This document shows positions 26,525-35,813 of a stretch of 64,000 nucleotides of DNA, one piece after another. A program made the translations under genes and the position numbers. A model generated the notes under the pieces. The model did not search any database. It was not told the DNA's origin and saw only the letters and a list, made by a program, of their open reading frames with translations. The stretch spans positions 1 to 64,000 of the forward strand of contig NZ_NFVA01000005.1 of NCBI RefSeq assembly GCF_002264395.1, read 5' to 3'. Each line of letters opens with the position of its first letter. Within the stretch, counting starts at the first letter, position 1. Origin of the DNA: Paenibacillus sp. VTT E-133291 (GTDB lineage: Bacteria; Bacillota; Bacilli; Paenibacillales; Paenibacillaceae).

Positions 26525-28423
26525 CTAATTTTTTCTAGCCTTTGGCAATTTAATAATAATCTCCGTCCCTTCCCCCTTCTCACTCCGAAACTCAGTTGAC
26601 CCTTCCATCGCCTCAATTATTCGGAAGGTTACCATAAGTCCAAGCCCTGTTCCTTTTGTTTTATTAGAGTAATAAGGCTCACCCAGTCGGGCCAGTTCAC
26701 TACCACTCATCCCTTCTCCATTATCACGTACACTAATCATTATATGGCCTTCGGATTTCCAGGCCGTAATTCTAATAAGTCCATTATCCTGCAAGGCTTC
26801 GATGCTATTTTTTATAATATTAATAAACGCTTGTTTAAATTTGGCAGATGATCCAATCACGCAGAGTTCTGACTGCAGGTTGAGTTCAATGACTCCCCCT
26901 TGCAAATTTGCAAGCGGAGCGAGAATACCCGACACATGCCGTAACTCCTCGGATACATCAAGCCTCTCAATGGTCTCTAGCCCTGGCTTAGCAAAGGTAA
27001 GGAAGTCTGAGATAATCACCGTAGCTCTATCCAGTTCTGCGATAGCCATCTGCATATATTCCCTCTCCTTATAATCTGAACGTTCTCCTAGGATCTGAAG
27101 GAAACCACGGGTTACCTGTAAAGGATTCCGTACCTCATGCGCTACAGAAGCCGCCAATTCACTTATAATCTCCATTTTCTCGGAACGCTGCAAATCATTA
27201 TTAAACGTTTCAAGCTTACGAGAATATTCAACAAGTTGCTCGTGATTTCTCGTAAACCTTCTCCCCAGAATGACGATTAAGGATAATACGAAAACCATCA
27301 TCCCCCACTTCCACCAATATAATTGATAGGATTCTCTGGATATGTAGTATACGATCAATTCGACAAGAGATATAAATGCAAAGATGGTAAACCCTGTAGT
27401 AAAAACAATAGCATCTCCATTGCCGCGATAAGTATGAATTAACGCTAAGCTTACCAATAATATAAATTGCACAATCATAATGATGCCTAGAATATCAGCA
27501 GTCATGAATCTATAAAAGTCTTCCAGCTGATACGACAGAAGGATATTAATAACCATTAGTGAAAGACAGAATATAGAATATACCAATTGAAATTTACGGA
27601 ATCGGGTAACGATTTGTTTTTTCCCTGAACCGAATATTTTCTCGAAATAAAAGGTTACGGATGGCAACAAAGTGTACAACGCTAAATCAAAGAAAACAAG
27701 CACGATTTTCCCATAATCCCCGAGGATGATCGGCAAAAACGAAGAATACGTAACCACTATGACTCCAATAGATAAGAGAATTAATACCAACAAAAATCCG
27801 TCCGTAAAAAATCCTTTTCTCAAGAATAATGAACAAATAAACAGGACAATAGCTATAAAGATAAATGTCGTCCCAATGATAATATCCATTAAGCCCTGCT
27901 TTACATAAATGGACAACAGCTCACTGTAGCGATCTACTCTTATTTCGCCTTCTATTCCTAAATCCTTGCTTCCTCCGTGTGTCCATATGTATAGTTCCTT
28001 CCCTCCATCTTCTATGGATAAAGGAATTAGAATTTTGCTGCCGTTGAAATTGTATTTATTCTCAGAATCATATACTAACGCGTTATTCACATAAGCTTTG
28101 ACGCTATTTCCATATACCTTATTAATGAATAACGCGGATTTCTCGCTCATTTGCGGCAAAGAAAACCGGAGCCACGCTGAGGATGTACCTTTTGGCGTCT
28201 CTGGTTTGTTATCATGAGGCGTTACGCGAATCCATTCATCATCTGCAGCTGCTACAGCTTCTTCGACAGTCTCTGCTTCTGTATTTCCAAATCTAATCTC
28301 CCAGCTTGGCAGCGCAGAGTCTGATGATCCAGCACTCACTATCGCCGCACCGTAAGACACTATTGCTGTTAGCAATAGAAATAATAGCAAAGAAGCCGCT
28401 ATCTTTGGTTTTGGCAACTTCAT
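26525..28423 (-). CDS. Membrane histidine kinase with extracellular sensor domain, paralogue 2
   Basis: A 632-residue protein with the same plan as its neighbour: signal segment, extracytoplasmic domain (~35-170), seven or eight helices, HisKA with H429 in SVAHEVRNPLQ, and HATPase with RDNGEGM and GTGLGLMV. The kinase halves of the two are very similar (for example both have FKQAFINIIKNSIE) while the extracellular domains differ much more. This fits duplication followed by change of ligand. It is transcribed first. A TGTCGAA box lies 55 bases upstream of the ATG. Phosphorelay output is inferred from the lack of a partner regulator. Confidence 0.88.
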   Translation of the reverse strand: MKLPKPKIAASLLLFLLLTAIVSYGAAIVSAGSSDSALPSWEIRFGNTEAETVEEAVAAADDEWIRVTPHDNKPETPKGTSSAWLRFSLPQMSEKSALFINKVYGNSVKAYVNNALVYDSENKYNFNGSKILIPLSIEDGGKELYIWTHGGSKDLGIEGEIRVDRYSELLSIYVKQGLMDIIIGTTFIFIAIVLFICSLFLRKGFFTDGFLLVLILLSIGVIVVTYSSFLPIILGDYGKIVLVFFDLALYTLLPSVTFYFEKIFGSGKKQIVTRFRKFQLVYSIFCLSLMVINILLSYQLEDFYRFMTADILGIIMIVQFILLVSLALIHTYRGNGDAIVFTTGFTIFAFISLVELIVYYISRESYQLYWWKWGMMVFVLSLIVILGRRFTRNHEQLVEYSRKLETFNNDLQRSEKMEIISELAASVAHEVRNPLQVTRGFLQILGERSDYKEREYMQMAIAELDRATVIISDFLTFAKPGLETIERLDVSEELRHVSGILAPLANLQGGVIELNLQSELCVIGSSAKFKQAFINIIKNSIEALQDNGLIRITAWKSEGHIMISVRDNGEGMSGSELARLGEPYYSNKTKGTGLGLMVTFRIIEAMEGSTEFRSEKGEGTEIIIKLPKARKN

Positions 28424-28477
28424 CGTAGCACCTCAGTAATTCATTAGTTGTTTAAATGATCATATATGATTCTTAAT

Positions 28478-28484
28478 TTCGACA
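28478..28484 (-). promoter_or_regulatory. Candidate Spo0A box upstream of the kinase pair
   Basis: The minus strand reads TGTCGAA, an exact match to the 0A-box consensus, 55 bases before the ATG of the first kinase. A seven-base match alone is weak evidence. Confidence 0.3.
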
Positions 28485-28647
28485 ACCTTCGCACTATTCC
28501 TGCCTATTCTTGTTAATTCCCTCGAAAAAAGACGTTATTTATCAGCGTTATTTCCCTGATTATTTATAAACCGATTCGAACATAGGCAATCGGGTAAAGA
28601 TACATATGAGAAGTCCAAATCTTAACCTACCGAGGGAGTGAACGGCT

Positions 28648-29046
28648 ATGGAAGATACACCTAATAAAACTGAGGCCGACTTTGCATACGAGCGTTATAT
28701 ACAAGCTGATATTGATGTAGAGGATGTTGTCAATGAAGATGCCGACCCCGTATTGGTTGGCGATAAATATTTGGCGGCGGATATTGGTTTAAACCAACCT
28801 GAGGAAACACTCGAAAGAAATGACTTACTGGAATCCGATGCATTCCTGGCTGCTGAAACGGCAGGACTAACAAGCAGCGATACTGATGATGACGAGGAGC
28901 TGCTAGAGATGGAAGAGGAGGATCCGCCACTGGAAGATATTCCTGATGCAGATGAGGTGTATCCGGGATCCATCATCGACCCTGCTTCACCACCAGTAGA
29001 TGGAATGCCTGGAACGGACATCTTAAACGGATCACAGGGAGATTAG
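28648..29046 (+). CDS. Highly acidic small hypothetical protein
   Basis: A 132-residue protein with about a third Asp plus Glu, including DTDDDEELLEMEEEDPP, and few basic residues. No signal peptide or helix is evident. Its N-terminal half contains loosely repeated units (YIQADIDVED, YLAADIGLNQ, FLAAETAGL), suggesting a degenerate repeat. GAGGGAGTG precedes the ATG, and a strong terminator follows the stop, so it is a monocistronic gene. I do not recognise a family. It is divergent from the kinase pair across 224 bases that include a CCGATT/AATCGG inverted repeat near 28570-28595. Confidence 0.75.
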   Translation: MEDTPNKTEADFAYERYIQADIDVEDVVNEDADPVLVGDKYLAADIGLNQPEETLERNDLLESDAFLAAETAGLTSSDTDDDEELLEMEEEDPPLEDIPDADEVYPGSIIDPASPPVDGMPGTDILNGSQGD

Positions 29047-29053
29047 ACTATAT

Positions 29054-29090
29054 AAAGCCGCCGGAATAGGATCCGGCGGCTTTATTTGTC
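29054..29090 (+). terminator. Rho-independent terminator, partly bidirectional
   Basis: AAAGCCGCCGGA (29054-29065) pairs perfectly with TCCGGCGGCTTT (29072-29083), followed by ATTT. It ends the acidic-protein gene and may also serve the convergent MFS gene. Confidence 0.9.
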
Positions 29091-29139
29091 TTTCAATATG
29101 AGCACTGGTTTCAGTAAGGGTTATTCTTGTTGCTGCCGG

Positions 29140-30345
29140 TTATTCTGCTGAACGCGCTGCTGCAATTTGGGAATCCAGCTTACGGGTCTTAACCAATACC
29201 GCTGCTACAAGCAGCATCACCCCATTGATCACAAACACCCAGCGGATCTGGATAAATGCCCCAAGTAAGCCACCTATAATAGGCCCGGCCATTGTCGCGA
29301 GTTGAGATGCCGCTTGGTTGAGACCAAAGGCACGTCCACGAAACCCGGGTTCAATCACTTGTACAATCATTGCGTTTACAGATGGAAGCACACCTGCATA
29401 GAACAAGCCGTAGGCAAAACGAAGAACGGCGAATTCCACATACCCTGTAACAAAGAACTGCAGAATATTACCGATACCTCCACCGATTAATCCAATGAAC
29501 AAGATCATCCCGAAACCCTTCCGGCTTCCAATTCTACCCCACAGCGGAGCCATTAGCACAGTAGCAATACCCACAGCGGAGAATACAATTCCTGAGCTTA
29601 GCGAGGCGCTGCTTTTGGCGATTCCCATGTCTAGCAGATGTATCGGAATAAGCGGCTCCAGAATCATAACAGAAAAGGTACTTATTCCCGCCAGCGATAG
29701 CAAAGTCATAAATGCGCGATTGCTACGCGCTTCCTTAATATCATCACTTACATGAGACCTCGGAGCAGATCGGTCAAAATTCTCTTCTTTAGCAAAAAAA
29801 GTAGCGATAAGTGCCGAAACGAGTACAATACCTGCTGAGAATAAAAAAGCAACCCGATTGCTTGTGTAAAAACTCACTACACCGCCGATCAATGGACCAA
29901 TGATACTGCCCGTTGCTCCGGCTGTAGACATAATACTCAGCGCATAACCGGTCTTATCCTCAGGTGTGTTCGTAGCCACCATGGCTATCGCAGCGGGAAC
30001 AAATCCAGCAAGCAATCCTTGCAGTACGCGTACGATCAGAAAGACGTAAGGATCATGCACGAAGTAATTAATCAGATATAAGGCTGCCAAACTGAAGCCC
30101 GAGCGAATAAGCATCGGCTTCCGACCATATTTGTCGGCTAAGGAACCCCAGTAGGGAGAAATTAAAGCGCTGGCCAGAAAGGTTATGCCAAAACTAACCC
30201 CAGACCAAATTTCCAAATGATTCGTAACCCCAAGTTCGTCACTCAAAAAAATAGAGAGGAACGGAATAGAGATCGAATACGCTGTACTACAAAAAAAGAC
30301 ACCCACCCAAAGCACGATTAAGTTCCGTTTCCATGAAAAGCGCAT
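29140..30345 (-). CDS. MFS efflux transporter (MdtG/drug-pump-like)
   Basis: A 401-residue protein with 12 predicted helices in two halves. The cytosolic loop between helices 2 and 3 has motif A as GSLADKYGRKP, with a related GRIGSRKG loop in the second half. The N-terminus and overall length fit the DHA1 drug:proton antiporters. AAAGGATG precedes the ATG. The substrate is unknown. It stands alone between two plus-strand genes. Confidence 0.88.
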   Translation of the reverse strand: MRFSWKRNLIVLWVGVFFCSTAYSISIPFLSIFLSDELGVTNHLEIWSGVSFGITFLASALISPYWGSLADKYGRKPMLIRSGFSLAALYLINYFVHDPYVFLIVRVLQGLLAGFVPAAIAMVATNTPEDKTGYALSIMSTAGATGSIIGPLIGGVVSFYTSNRVAFLFSAGIVLVSALIATFFAKEENFDRSAPRSHVSDDIKEARSNRAFMTLLSLAGISTFSVMILEPLIPIHLLDMGIAKSSASLSSGIVFSAVGIATVLMAPLWGRIGSRKGFGMILFIGLIGGGIGNILQFFVTGYVEFAVLRFAYGLFYAGVLPSVNAMIVQVIEPGFRGRAFGLNQAASQLATMAGPIIGGLLGAFIQIRWVFVINGVMLLVAAVLVKTRKLDSQIAAARSAE

Positions 30346-30516
30346 GATCTACACATCCTTTCTTGATGTTCTCGCGGAAACATTCCTATTATTGTAAACC
30401 TCTTTTGTGAATGTGCCAATCCCACATGTCACAACTGACCTTTGCATGTAAAGGGACAAAGAGGTTATTATGAGAAGTACCTACGAGATTATTCAAGAAA
30501 AAGGAGAGATTGATTA

Positions 30517-31233
30517 GTGAAGTCTACACGAGCAAGATCTGCTATCCTAATGGTCATGTTATGCCTGGTGATGGTTATTGCAGCAGGTTGCGGTAATAAG
30601 CCTACCAATAATAATGCCAGCAGTAATAATGGAAGCAGCAGTGGAGCAGCAGGTAATAACGCTAGCAGCGAGACAAATCCTGGAGCTAATGAAGGGCTCC
30701 CTTCAGCTACAGCAAGCCACCCCGTTGTGACCATTGAGATGGATAATGGAGGCATCATCAAAGCCGAGCTTTATCCTGAAGTTGCCCCTAACACGGTTAA
30801 CAACTTCATCTCACTGATTCAAAAAGGATTTTATGACGGCACCATATTCCATAGAGTGATCCCTAATTTCATGATCCAGGGCGGTGACCCTGATGGAACC
30901 GGTATGGGTGGTCCAGGGTATAGTATCGCCGGAGAATTCTCTGGAAACGGGTTTACTAATAACCTGTTGCATACGGAAGGTGTTCTGTCCATGGCAAGAT
31001 CGCAGGCTCCAGATTCTGCCGGCTCCCAGTTCTTTATTATGGATGCAGCTTATCCTAGTCTAGATGGAAGCTATGCCGCTTTTGGCAAAGTTACCGAAGG
31101 CATGGACGTGGTTAAATCCATTGTGGGCTTGAAAACAGACAGTTCAGATCGTCCAGAAGAACCGCCAGTGATGAAGAAAGTAACCGTCGACACACTAGGC
31201 GTCACTTACCCGGAACCACAAAAAGTACAATAA
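30517..31233 (+). CDS. Cyclophilin-type peptidyl-prolyl isomerase, lipoprotein
   Basis: A 238-residue extracytoplasmic lipoprotein. The signal peptide ends in the lipobox VIAAGC (Cys about residue 24), followed by a low-complexity Asn/Ser/Gly/Ala linker (~27-62). The cyclophilin domain begins at VVTIEMDNGG. Catalytic-site segments are FHRVIPNFMIQGGDP, then GGPGYSIAGEF, and SAGSQFFI. The start is GTG, set by AAAGGAGAG. It likely helps fold exported proteins. Confidence 0.93.
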   Translation: MKSTRARSAILMVMLCLVMVIAAGCGNKPTNNNASSNNGSSSGAAGNNASSETNPGANEGLPSATASHPVVTIEMDNGGIIKAELYPEVAPNTVNNFISLIQKGFYDGTIFHRVIPNFMIQGGDPDGTGMGGPGYSIAGEFSGNGFTNNLLHTEGVLSMARSQAPDSAGSQFFIMDAAYPSLDGSYAAFGKVTEGMDVVKSIVGLKTDSSDRPEEPPVMKKVTVDTLGVTYPEPQKVQ

Positions 31234-31240
31234 CAAGCAA

Positions 31241-31283
31241 AAACGCCTTCGGCGTCCTTAATGGACGGTAAGCGTTTATTGAG
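31241..31283 (+). repeat. Branched hairpin element, copy 1
   Basis: AAACGC (31241-31246) pairs with GCGTTT (31272-31277), and CGTCC pairs with GGACG inside. It shares the stretch GGACGGTAAGC with an inverted element at 31399-31433. It may act as a weak terminator for the isomerase gene. Confidence 0.5.
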
Positions 31284-31333
31284 AGAAATATAAGGATAAT
31301 ATATAGCGTGAAACTTATAAATTCTTATATATT

Positions 31334-31392
31334 AAAAAACTCGGCAAGCTCCCATCCGGAAAATGATTCGGAGAGACTGCCGAGTTTTTTTA
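31334..31392. terminator. Bidirectional Rho-independent terminator
   Basis: AAAACTCGGCA (31336-31346) pairs with TGCCGAGTTTT (31378-31388), flanked by A-runs and T-runs on both sides. It serves the isomerase gene on the plus strand and leucine dehydrogenase on the minus strand. The loop holds an imperfect CCGGAA/TTCGG hairpin. Confidence 0.85.
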
Positions 31393-31398
31393 AAAATA

Positions 31399-31433
31399 TA
31401 AGCTTACCGTCCTTTAGCGACGCTGATGCGCTT
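31399..31433 (-). repeat. Branched hairpin element, copy 2 (inverted)
   Basis: On the minus strand this reads AGCGTC, four to five bases, then AAGGACGGTAAGCTT, matching the core of the element at 31241-31283. The two copies flank the bidirectional terminator. Confidence 0.45.
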
Positions 31434-31469
31434 TTGCATGTGAAAGACTAATTTAAGTACCTATGCACC

Positions 31470-32576
31470 TTATCCCCGGAGTGATCTTCTGCTAAGCGCA
31501 TGTTGACCATTTCGCAGGAAAGTACTACGAGTATTTCTTAATAAGGAAATCCGTTCCTCTGCAAGCTGATTTGCCGCAACAGAAGTAGGAATTCCATTTA
31601 GACGTGAGATTTCCAGCACGCGGGTGATGTTATCGTAAATTTTTGAAACCTGCTTAAACGCACGTTCCTTATTATAACCATTCAGTTCATCGGCAATATT
31701 AATAACGCCACCGGCATTAATCACATAATCAGGAGCATACACAATGCCCATTTCGTGCAGCGTATCGCCATGATAGGCCTCTTTTAACTGATTGTTGGCT
31801 GCGCCTGCGATCACCTTCGCCTTAATTACCCGGAGGGACTCATCATTGATCGTTGCTCCGAGTGCGCATGGAGCATAGATATCACAATCTGTACTGATAA
31901 TATCTGCAGGATCGACTGCTTTGGCGCCGTAAGCTTCTACTGCGCGCCCAACAGCTTCTTTATGAATATCGGTTACGATAAGCTGAGCGCCTTCTTCATG
32001 AAGATGCTTACACAGCGAAAAAGCCACATTCCCAACACCTTGAACGGCTACAGTCTTCCCTTCGAGCGAATCACTGCCAAACGCTGCTTTGGCCGCTGCC
32101 TTCATCCCTTGGTATACGCCGTAAGCCGTCGCTGGTGACGGATTGCCCGATGAACCATAAGTAGGAGATGTACCTGTAACATAATCTGTCTCCTGATAAA
32201 TAATGTTCATATCTTCTTCTGTAGTGCCAACATCCTCGGCTGTTATGTACCGTCCATTCAAGCCCTGTATGTATCTTCCGAAAGCACGGAACATCGCTTC
32301 GTTCTTATCCTTCTTGGGATCACCTATAATCACTGTTTTCCCGCCGCCTAAATTTAGACCCGATACTGCATTTTTGTACGTCATCCCTTTCGCTAAACGA
32401 AGCGCGTCAACAATCGCTTCCTCTTCTGTAGCATAGGTCCACATCCGTGTCCCACCCAGTGCGGGCCCTAATGTCGTGTCATGAATGGCGATGATTGCCT
32501 TTAATCCTGATGCTTTATCCTGACAAAATAACAGTTCCTCGTAATCGTCCCGCTCGAGTGCTGCAAACAATTCCAT
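31470..32576 (-). CDS. Leucine (branched-chain amino acid) dehydrogenase
   Basis: A 368-residue NAD-dependent enzyme that deaminates leucine, valine or isoleucine to the 2-oxo acid. The substrate domain has [12 protein letters not shown] and the catalytic-lysine segment [14 protein letters not shown]; the dinucleotide domain has [17 protein letters not shown] and NNQL match the leucine/phenylalanine dehydrogenase group rather than glutamate dehydrogenase. The start at 32576 follows AGGGGATAT; the frame to 32612 lacks a site. It probably feeds branched-chain fatty acid precursors. Confidence 0.92.
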   Translation of the reverse strand: MELFAALERDDYEELLFCQDKASGLKAIIAIHDTTLGPALGGTRMWTYATEEEAIVDALRLAKGMTYKNAVSGLNLGGGKTVIIGDPKKDKNEAMFRAFGRYIQGLNGRYITAEDVGTTEEDMNIIYQETDYVTGTSPTYGSSGNPSPATAYGVYQGMKAAAKAAFGSDSLEGKTVAVQGVGNVAFSLCKHLHEEGAQLIVTDIHKEAVGRAVEAYGAKAVDPADIISTDCDIYAPCALGATINDESLRVIKAKVIAGAANNQLKEAYHGDTLHEMGIVYAPDYVINAGGVINIADELNGYNKERAFKQVSKIYDNITRVLEISRLNGIPTSVAANQLAEERISLLRNTRSTFLRNGQHALSRRSLRG

Positions 32577-32660
32577 TCTTAATATCCCCTGTCTCTTTGT
32601 TATATTCCACATGTTGGTTGTTACTCTTACCTCTCAAAGTATTGTAGCAGAATGCGTCGT

Positions 32661-32712
32661 AAAACAAAAAGAACCACGTCACCCTTAAAACTTTCAATGG
32701 ATGACGTGGCTC
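32661..32712 (-). terminator. Terminator of the pyrophosphatase gene
   Basis: On the minus strand CCACGTCA (32702-32709) pairs with TGACGTGG (32674-32681), followed by TTCTTTTTGTTTT. The loop is about 20 bases. Confidence 0.85.
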
Positions 32713-32759
32713 TTATATGAATGCTACTGCACCGAATCGAGTGCAATTGTCAAAATGCG

Positions 32760-33692
32760 TTACAGCTTAGCAATTGTTTCTGTAAGAACAGGAACGATTT
32801 GCGATTTACGGGATACTACACCTCTGAGAAGTGCTTTATTGTCATCAAGCTTAACATTGTACGCCGTTTCTACTGCACCTGCAACACGACCCAGAGCCAG
32901 ACCCACAGAATCGTTATTGAGGATATCTGTAACTACAAACAGGAACAGATCCAATTCTTTTTCAGCAATAATGGAAGTAAGTGCAGTTTCCAGTTCAGCT
33001 TGTTTGGAGAGAACATCATTAACATCCACCGCGTTCACTTGAGCGATTTCAACTTTGTATTCACCCATTTTGAATTCCTTTGCATCCAAGGAAATCAGTT
33101 GAGCGATACTCTTGTCGCTAAGGTCAGCTCCAGCTTTCAGCATGTCGAGACCGTAGCTTTCTGCATCTACACCAGCGATTTCAGCAAGTTCACGTGCTGC
33201 AGCTACATCTTCCGCAGTGCAAGTTGGTGATTTAAACAGCAAGGAATCAGAAATGATCGCAGACAGCATCAATCCGGCGATTTCTTTAGGGATTACAACT
33301 CCGTTTTCTTTATACAACTTGTTAAGAATAGTAGCAGTACAGCCTACTGGCTCAGCACGATAGTATAACGGATGTGCAGTTTCAAAGTTTGCGATCCGGT
33401 GATGGTCGATAACTTCAACCACGCGCACTTGATCAATGTCATTTGCACTTTGTTGGCGTTCGTTATGGTCAACAAGAATAACCTGATTTGCTTCACCAGC
33501 TACGTTCTCTACCAGTCGAGGAGCAGCGACTCCGAAATGGTCAAGCGCAAATTGCGTTTCACCACTAACCTCACCCAGACGAATTGCCTCAGCATCCCAG
33601 CCCAATTCCTTTTTGAGTGCAGCATAAGCAATTGCAGAACAAATCGTATCCGTATCCGGATTTTTGTGTCCAAAAACCAAAGTTTTTTCCAT
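32760..33692 (-). CDS. ppaC: Manganese-dependent inorganic pyrophosphatase (DHH family)
   Basis: Hydrolyses pyrophosphate in the cytosol. The 310 residues contain the metal ligands in [21 protein letters not shown] and the family-defining VIDHHRIAN, and end with the substrate-binding SRKSQIVP loop. Length is exactly typical. ATG 33692 was preferred over TTG 33698 by spacing from AAGGAG. It is monocistronic with its own terminator. Confidence 0.96.
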   Translation of the reverse strand: MEKTLVFGHKNPDTDTICSAIAYAALKKELGWDAEAIRLGEVSGETQFALDHFGVAAPRLVENVAGEANQVILVDHNERQQSANDIDQVRVVEVIDHHRIANFETAHPLYYRAEPVGCTATILNKLYKENGVVIPKEIAGLMLSAIISDSLLFKSPTCTAEDVAAARELAEIAGVDAESYGLDMLKAGADLSDKSIAQLISLDAKEFKMGEYKVEIAQVNAVDVNDVLSKQAELETALTSIIAEKELDLFLFVVTDILNNDSVGLALGRVAGAVETAYNVKLDDNKALLRGVVSRKSQIVPVLTETIAKL

Positions 33693-33810
33693 TTCCAATC
33701 TCCTTACTATGTTTTAGTGAGATTAATATACCATACATTGATAGCGGCTTCCAGATTGTGTGGTTTGAAAAATGCTTTATCGGCATTCAATTAGCCTCTT
33801 CTAGGGTTGC

Positions 33811-34608
33811 TCACGCCCTAGTCTTTGGAAGTGGTACCGGCTTGTCCTCCCCATGCAGTGGCTCATTATCTGAGAAAAGATCAGGATTTTCTGTCAGCAT
33901 CTGGCTTAGAATATTCGTTGTTTCTACCGTCCCGCATATCCTAACCAGCGCATCGCCAAAATGCCCCTTACGCATAGCACCGCCTTCTTCAAGCTCGCGT
34001 TCCACTTTCCAAAAATGCTCAGACCAAGAGAGGCCACAGTGTCTGCGAGAAGGCACCATGATTTCATCGCCACCTGGCGTCACCGTATATAGCTCCTCAT
34101 AGGTATCCGTCATTCTGCCTGGAATATCGACCCACTCTTCAATGCCATGGATAAACGTATTCCGCCGAAGATCGACTCCCAGCAGGACAATTTCCGCCTT
34201 TCGATCAAGTAGCTTGCCCCATGCTGAACCACGGGCGCACGGCGTATCCCAGCGTTCATCTCCCGTGGTGAAATCCTCAGCATCTGCACCTAAAGCCGCT
34301 ACAGAATGTGTCGGATGCCAAGAGCGAGTAACATTTGGACGTTTACGGAACAACTCCGGTAATATCCCTACACAAGAAGGGGAATCTTGAACAGAGAACC
34401 TTGGATTGTCTGCATTAATATAAGCCCATGTATGGGTTGGCAATACGAGCAGTCCGTCCTTCATATATTCACTGAGTACATCCAATACTGTGTTCGCGCC
34501 TCCATCTACTTCCCCAATGCTTTTTAATGAGGAATGGACCAGAATAGTCCCATGTGGATCAAGCTTTAGCTCCTGCAATTGTTTCATCAAGCTAGTTGTT
34601 GTGTGCAA
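33811..34608 (-). CDS. AAC(3)-family N-acetyltransferase (YokD-like)
   Basis: A 265-residue acetyl-CoA-dependent enzyme of the aminoglycoside 3-N-acetyltransferase fold. LVHSSLKSIGEV, LPTHTW and the hallmark HPTHSVAALG are all present, as is a long GSAWGKLLD segment. The start is TTG at 34608, eight bases after AAGGAG; the next ATG (34587) has no site. Many chromosomal members of this family have no proven resistance role, so the substrate may be an unrelated amine. Confidence 0.88.
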   Translation of the reverse strand: MHTTTSLMKQLQELKLDPHGTILVHSSLKSIGEVDGGANTVLDVLSEYMKDGLLVLPTHTWAYINADNPRFSVQDSPSCVGILPELFRKRPNVTRSWHPTHSVAALGADAEDFTTGDERWDTPCARGSAWGKLLDRKAEIVLLGVDLRRNTFIHGIEEWVDIPGRMTDTYEELYTVTPGGDEIMVPSRRHCGLSWSEHFWKVERELEEGGAMRKGHFGDALVRICGTVETTNILSQMLTENPDLFSDNEPLHGEDKPVPLPKTRA

Positions 34609-34775
34609 TGTACGCTCTCCTTATGTATGAACTGGATTTTATGATGCATAAACATCTACTTGCAAAAACCGCTTTTTACTATTAAAATTATAGCTACTTA
34701 ATAATACTCACTTAATATTTTAAAGATCACAATATAACTTACTCACATTTAGCATTTACACGGAGGTAATTACAC

Positions 34776-35753
34776 ATGACATTAACATTAAAAGGACTAC
34801 ACCACGTATCCGCAATTACAGGTAACGCACAGGAAAACTTTAGGTTCTATACCGAAGTACTTGGACTGCGTCTCATTAAAAAGACAGTAAACCAGGATGA
34901 TATTTCAGTGTATCATTTATTCTATGGTGATGAGAAGGGTAACCCCGGAACCGAATTAACTTTCTTCGAGCTCCCGATGGCGGGCCGCAACCGTGCAGGC
35001 AACAACAGCATTTCCGCGCTCTCCCTTCGGGTGCCAAACGATGCCGCACTTCTCTACTGGGAGCAGCGCTTCACCGAGCTTGACGTAGAGCATGGGACGA
35101 TTCAAACAATCGGCGGCCGCCAGACTTTAGCCTTCCGTGATCATGAAGGGCAACGTTTCATACTAGTATCCGACGAGAATGATAAGGGTGTTGCCGCTGG
35201 CATCCCTTGGGCAAAAAGCCCGGTACCTGCTGAGTATGGGATTATTGGTCTAGGTCCCGCACATCTTACAGTAGAAAGTGCAGAGCATACTGCGGCTGTA
35301 CTGGAGCAATTGCTTGGCTTCCGCCGCAAAAGCACTCATCCTTCCACAGTAGCAGGACAGCCAGATGTGATTGTATTCGAGACTGGAGAAGGCGGGTCAG
35401 GTGCAGAGGTTCACCTAGAGGAACGTAATGATCTAGAGCAGGAACATTTAGGTCGAGGCGGGGTACACCATGTCGCATTCCGCGTGGACAACGAGGAGGA
35501 ATTGAAGCAATGGGTCCAGCATATACGCACTGCTCAGCTTCCTAACTCCGGATTCGTGGATCGTTTTTACTTCCGCTCCCTTTATTTCCGCGAGCCTAAC
35601 GGCATTCTTTTTGAGCTAGCTACAGACGGACCAGGCTTTGCAACAGATGAGCCGATGGAAAGTTTGGGTGAATCTCTTGCTCTGCCACCATTTCTGGAAT
35701 CGAAACGCCAGCAAATCGAAGCTTATCTGAAGCCGCTGGATACTCAGCAATAA
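34776..35753 (+). CDS. VOC-family ring-cleaving dioxygenase (MhqO/LinE-like)
   Basis: A 325-residue protein of two glyoxalase/VOC modules. Module one begins LKGLHHVSAITG (metal His); module two begins GPAHLTVES and contains GRGGVHHVAFRV and FREPNGILFELATD. The family acts on hydroquinone or catechol-type compounds and is often induced by quinone stress. ACGGAGGTAA precedes the ATG. The promoter region (34610-34775) is AT-rich with two CTTAATA repeats; no MhqR-type palindrome was evident. Confidence 0.9.
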   Translation: MTLTLKGLHHVSAITGNAQENFRFYTEVLGLRLIKKTVNQDDISVYHLFYGDEKGNPGTELTFFELPMAGRNRAGNNSISALSLRVPNDAALLYWEQRFTELDVEHGTIQTIGGRQTLAFRDHEGQRFILVSDENDKGVAAGIPWAKSPVPAEYGIIGLGPAHLTVESAEHTAAVLEQLLGFRRKSTHPSTVAGQPDVIVFETGEGGSGAEVHLEERNDLEQEHLGRGGVHHVAFRVDNEEELKQWVQHIRTAQLPNSGFVDRFYFRSLYFREPNGILFELATDGPGFATDEPMESLGESLALPPFLESKRQQIEAYLKPLDTQQ

Positions 35754-35775
35754 GATCCTTCAGCTCACTTAATAA

Positions 35776-35813
35776 AAGGTGTGAGTCGCTATGCGCTCAC
35801 ACCTTATTTTTTA
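35776..35813. terminator. Bidirectional Rho-independent terminator
   Basis: AAGGTGTGAG (35776-35785) pairs perfectly with CTCACACCTT (35796-35805), followed by ATTTTTT. On the other strand the stem runs into TTTTATT. It lies between the convergent dioxygenase and HAD genes. Confidence 0.9.

Noticed and set aside
24500..28423. Calling the kinases ComP orthologues
   Set aside because: The dimerisation domain is HisKA (KinB-like) rather than HisKA_3, the extracellular domain differs, and no ComA-type regulator is adjacent.
28695..29021. 108-codon minus-strand frame opposite the acidic protein
   Set aside because: A Ser-rich shadow of the Asp/Glu codons on the other strand.
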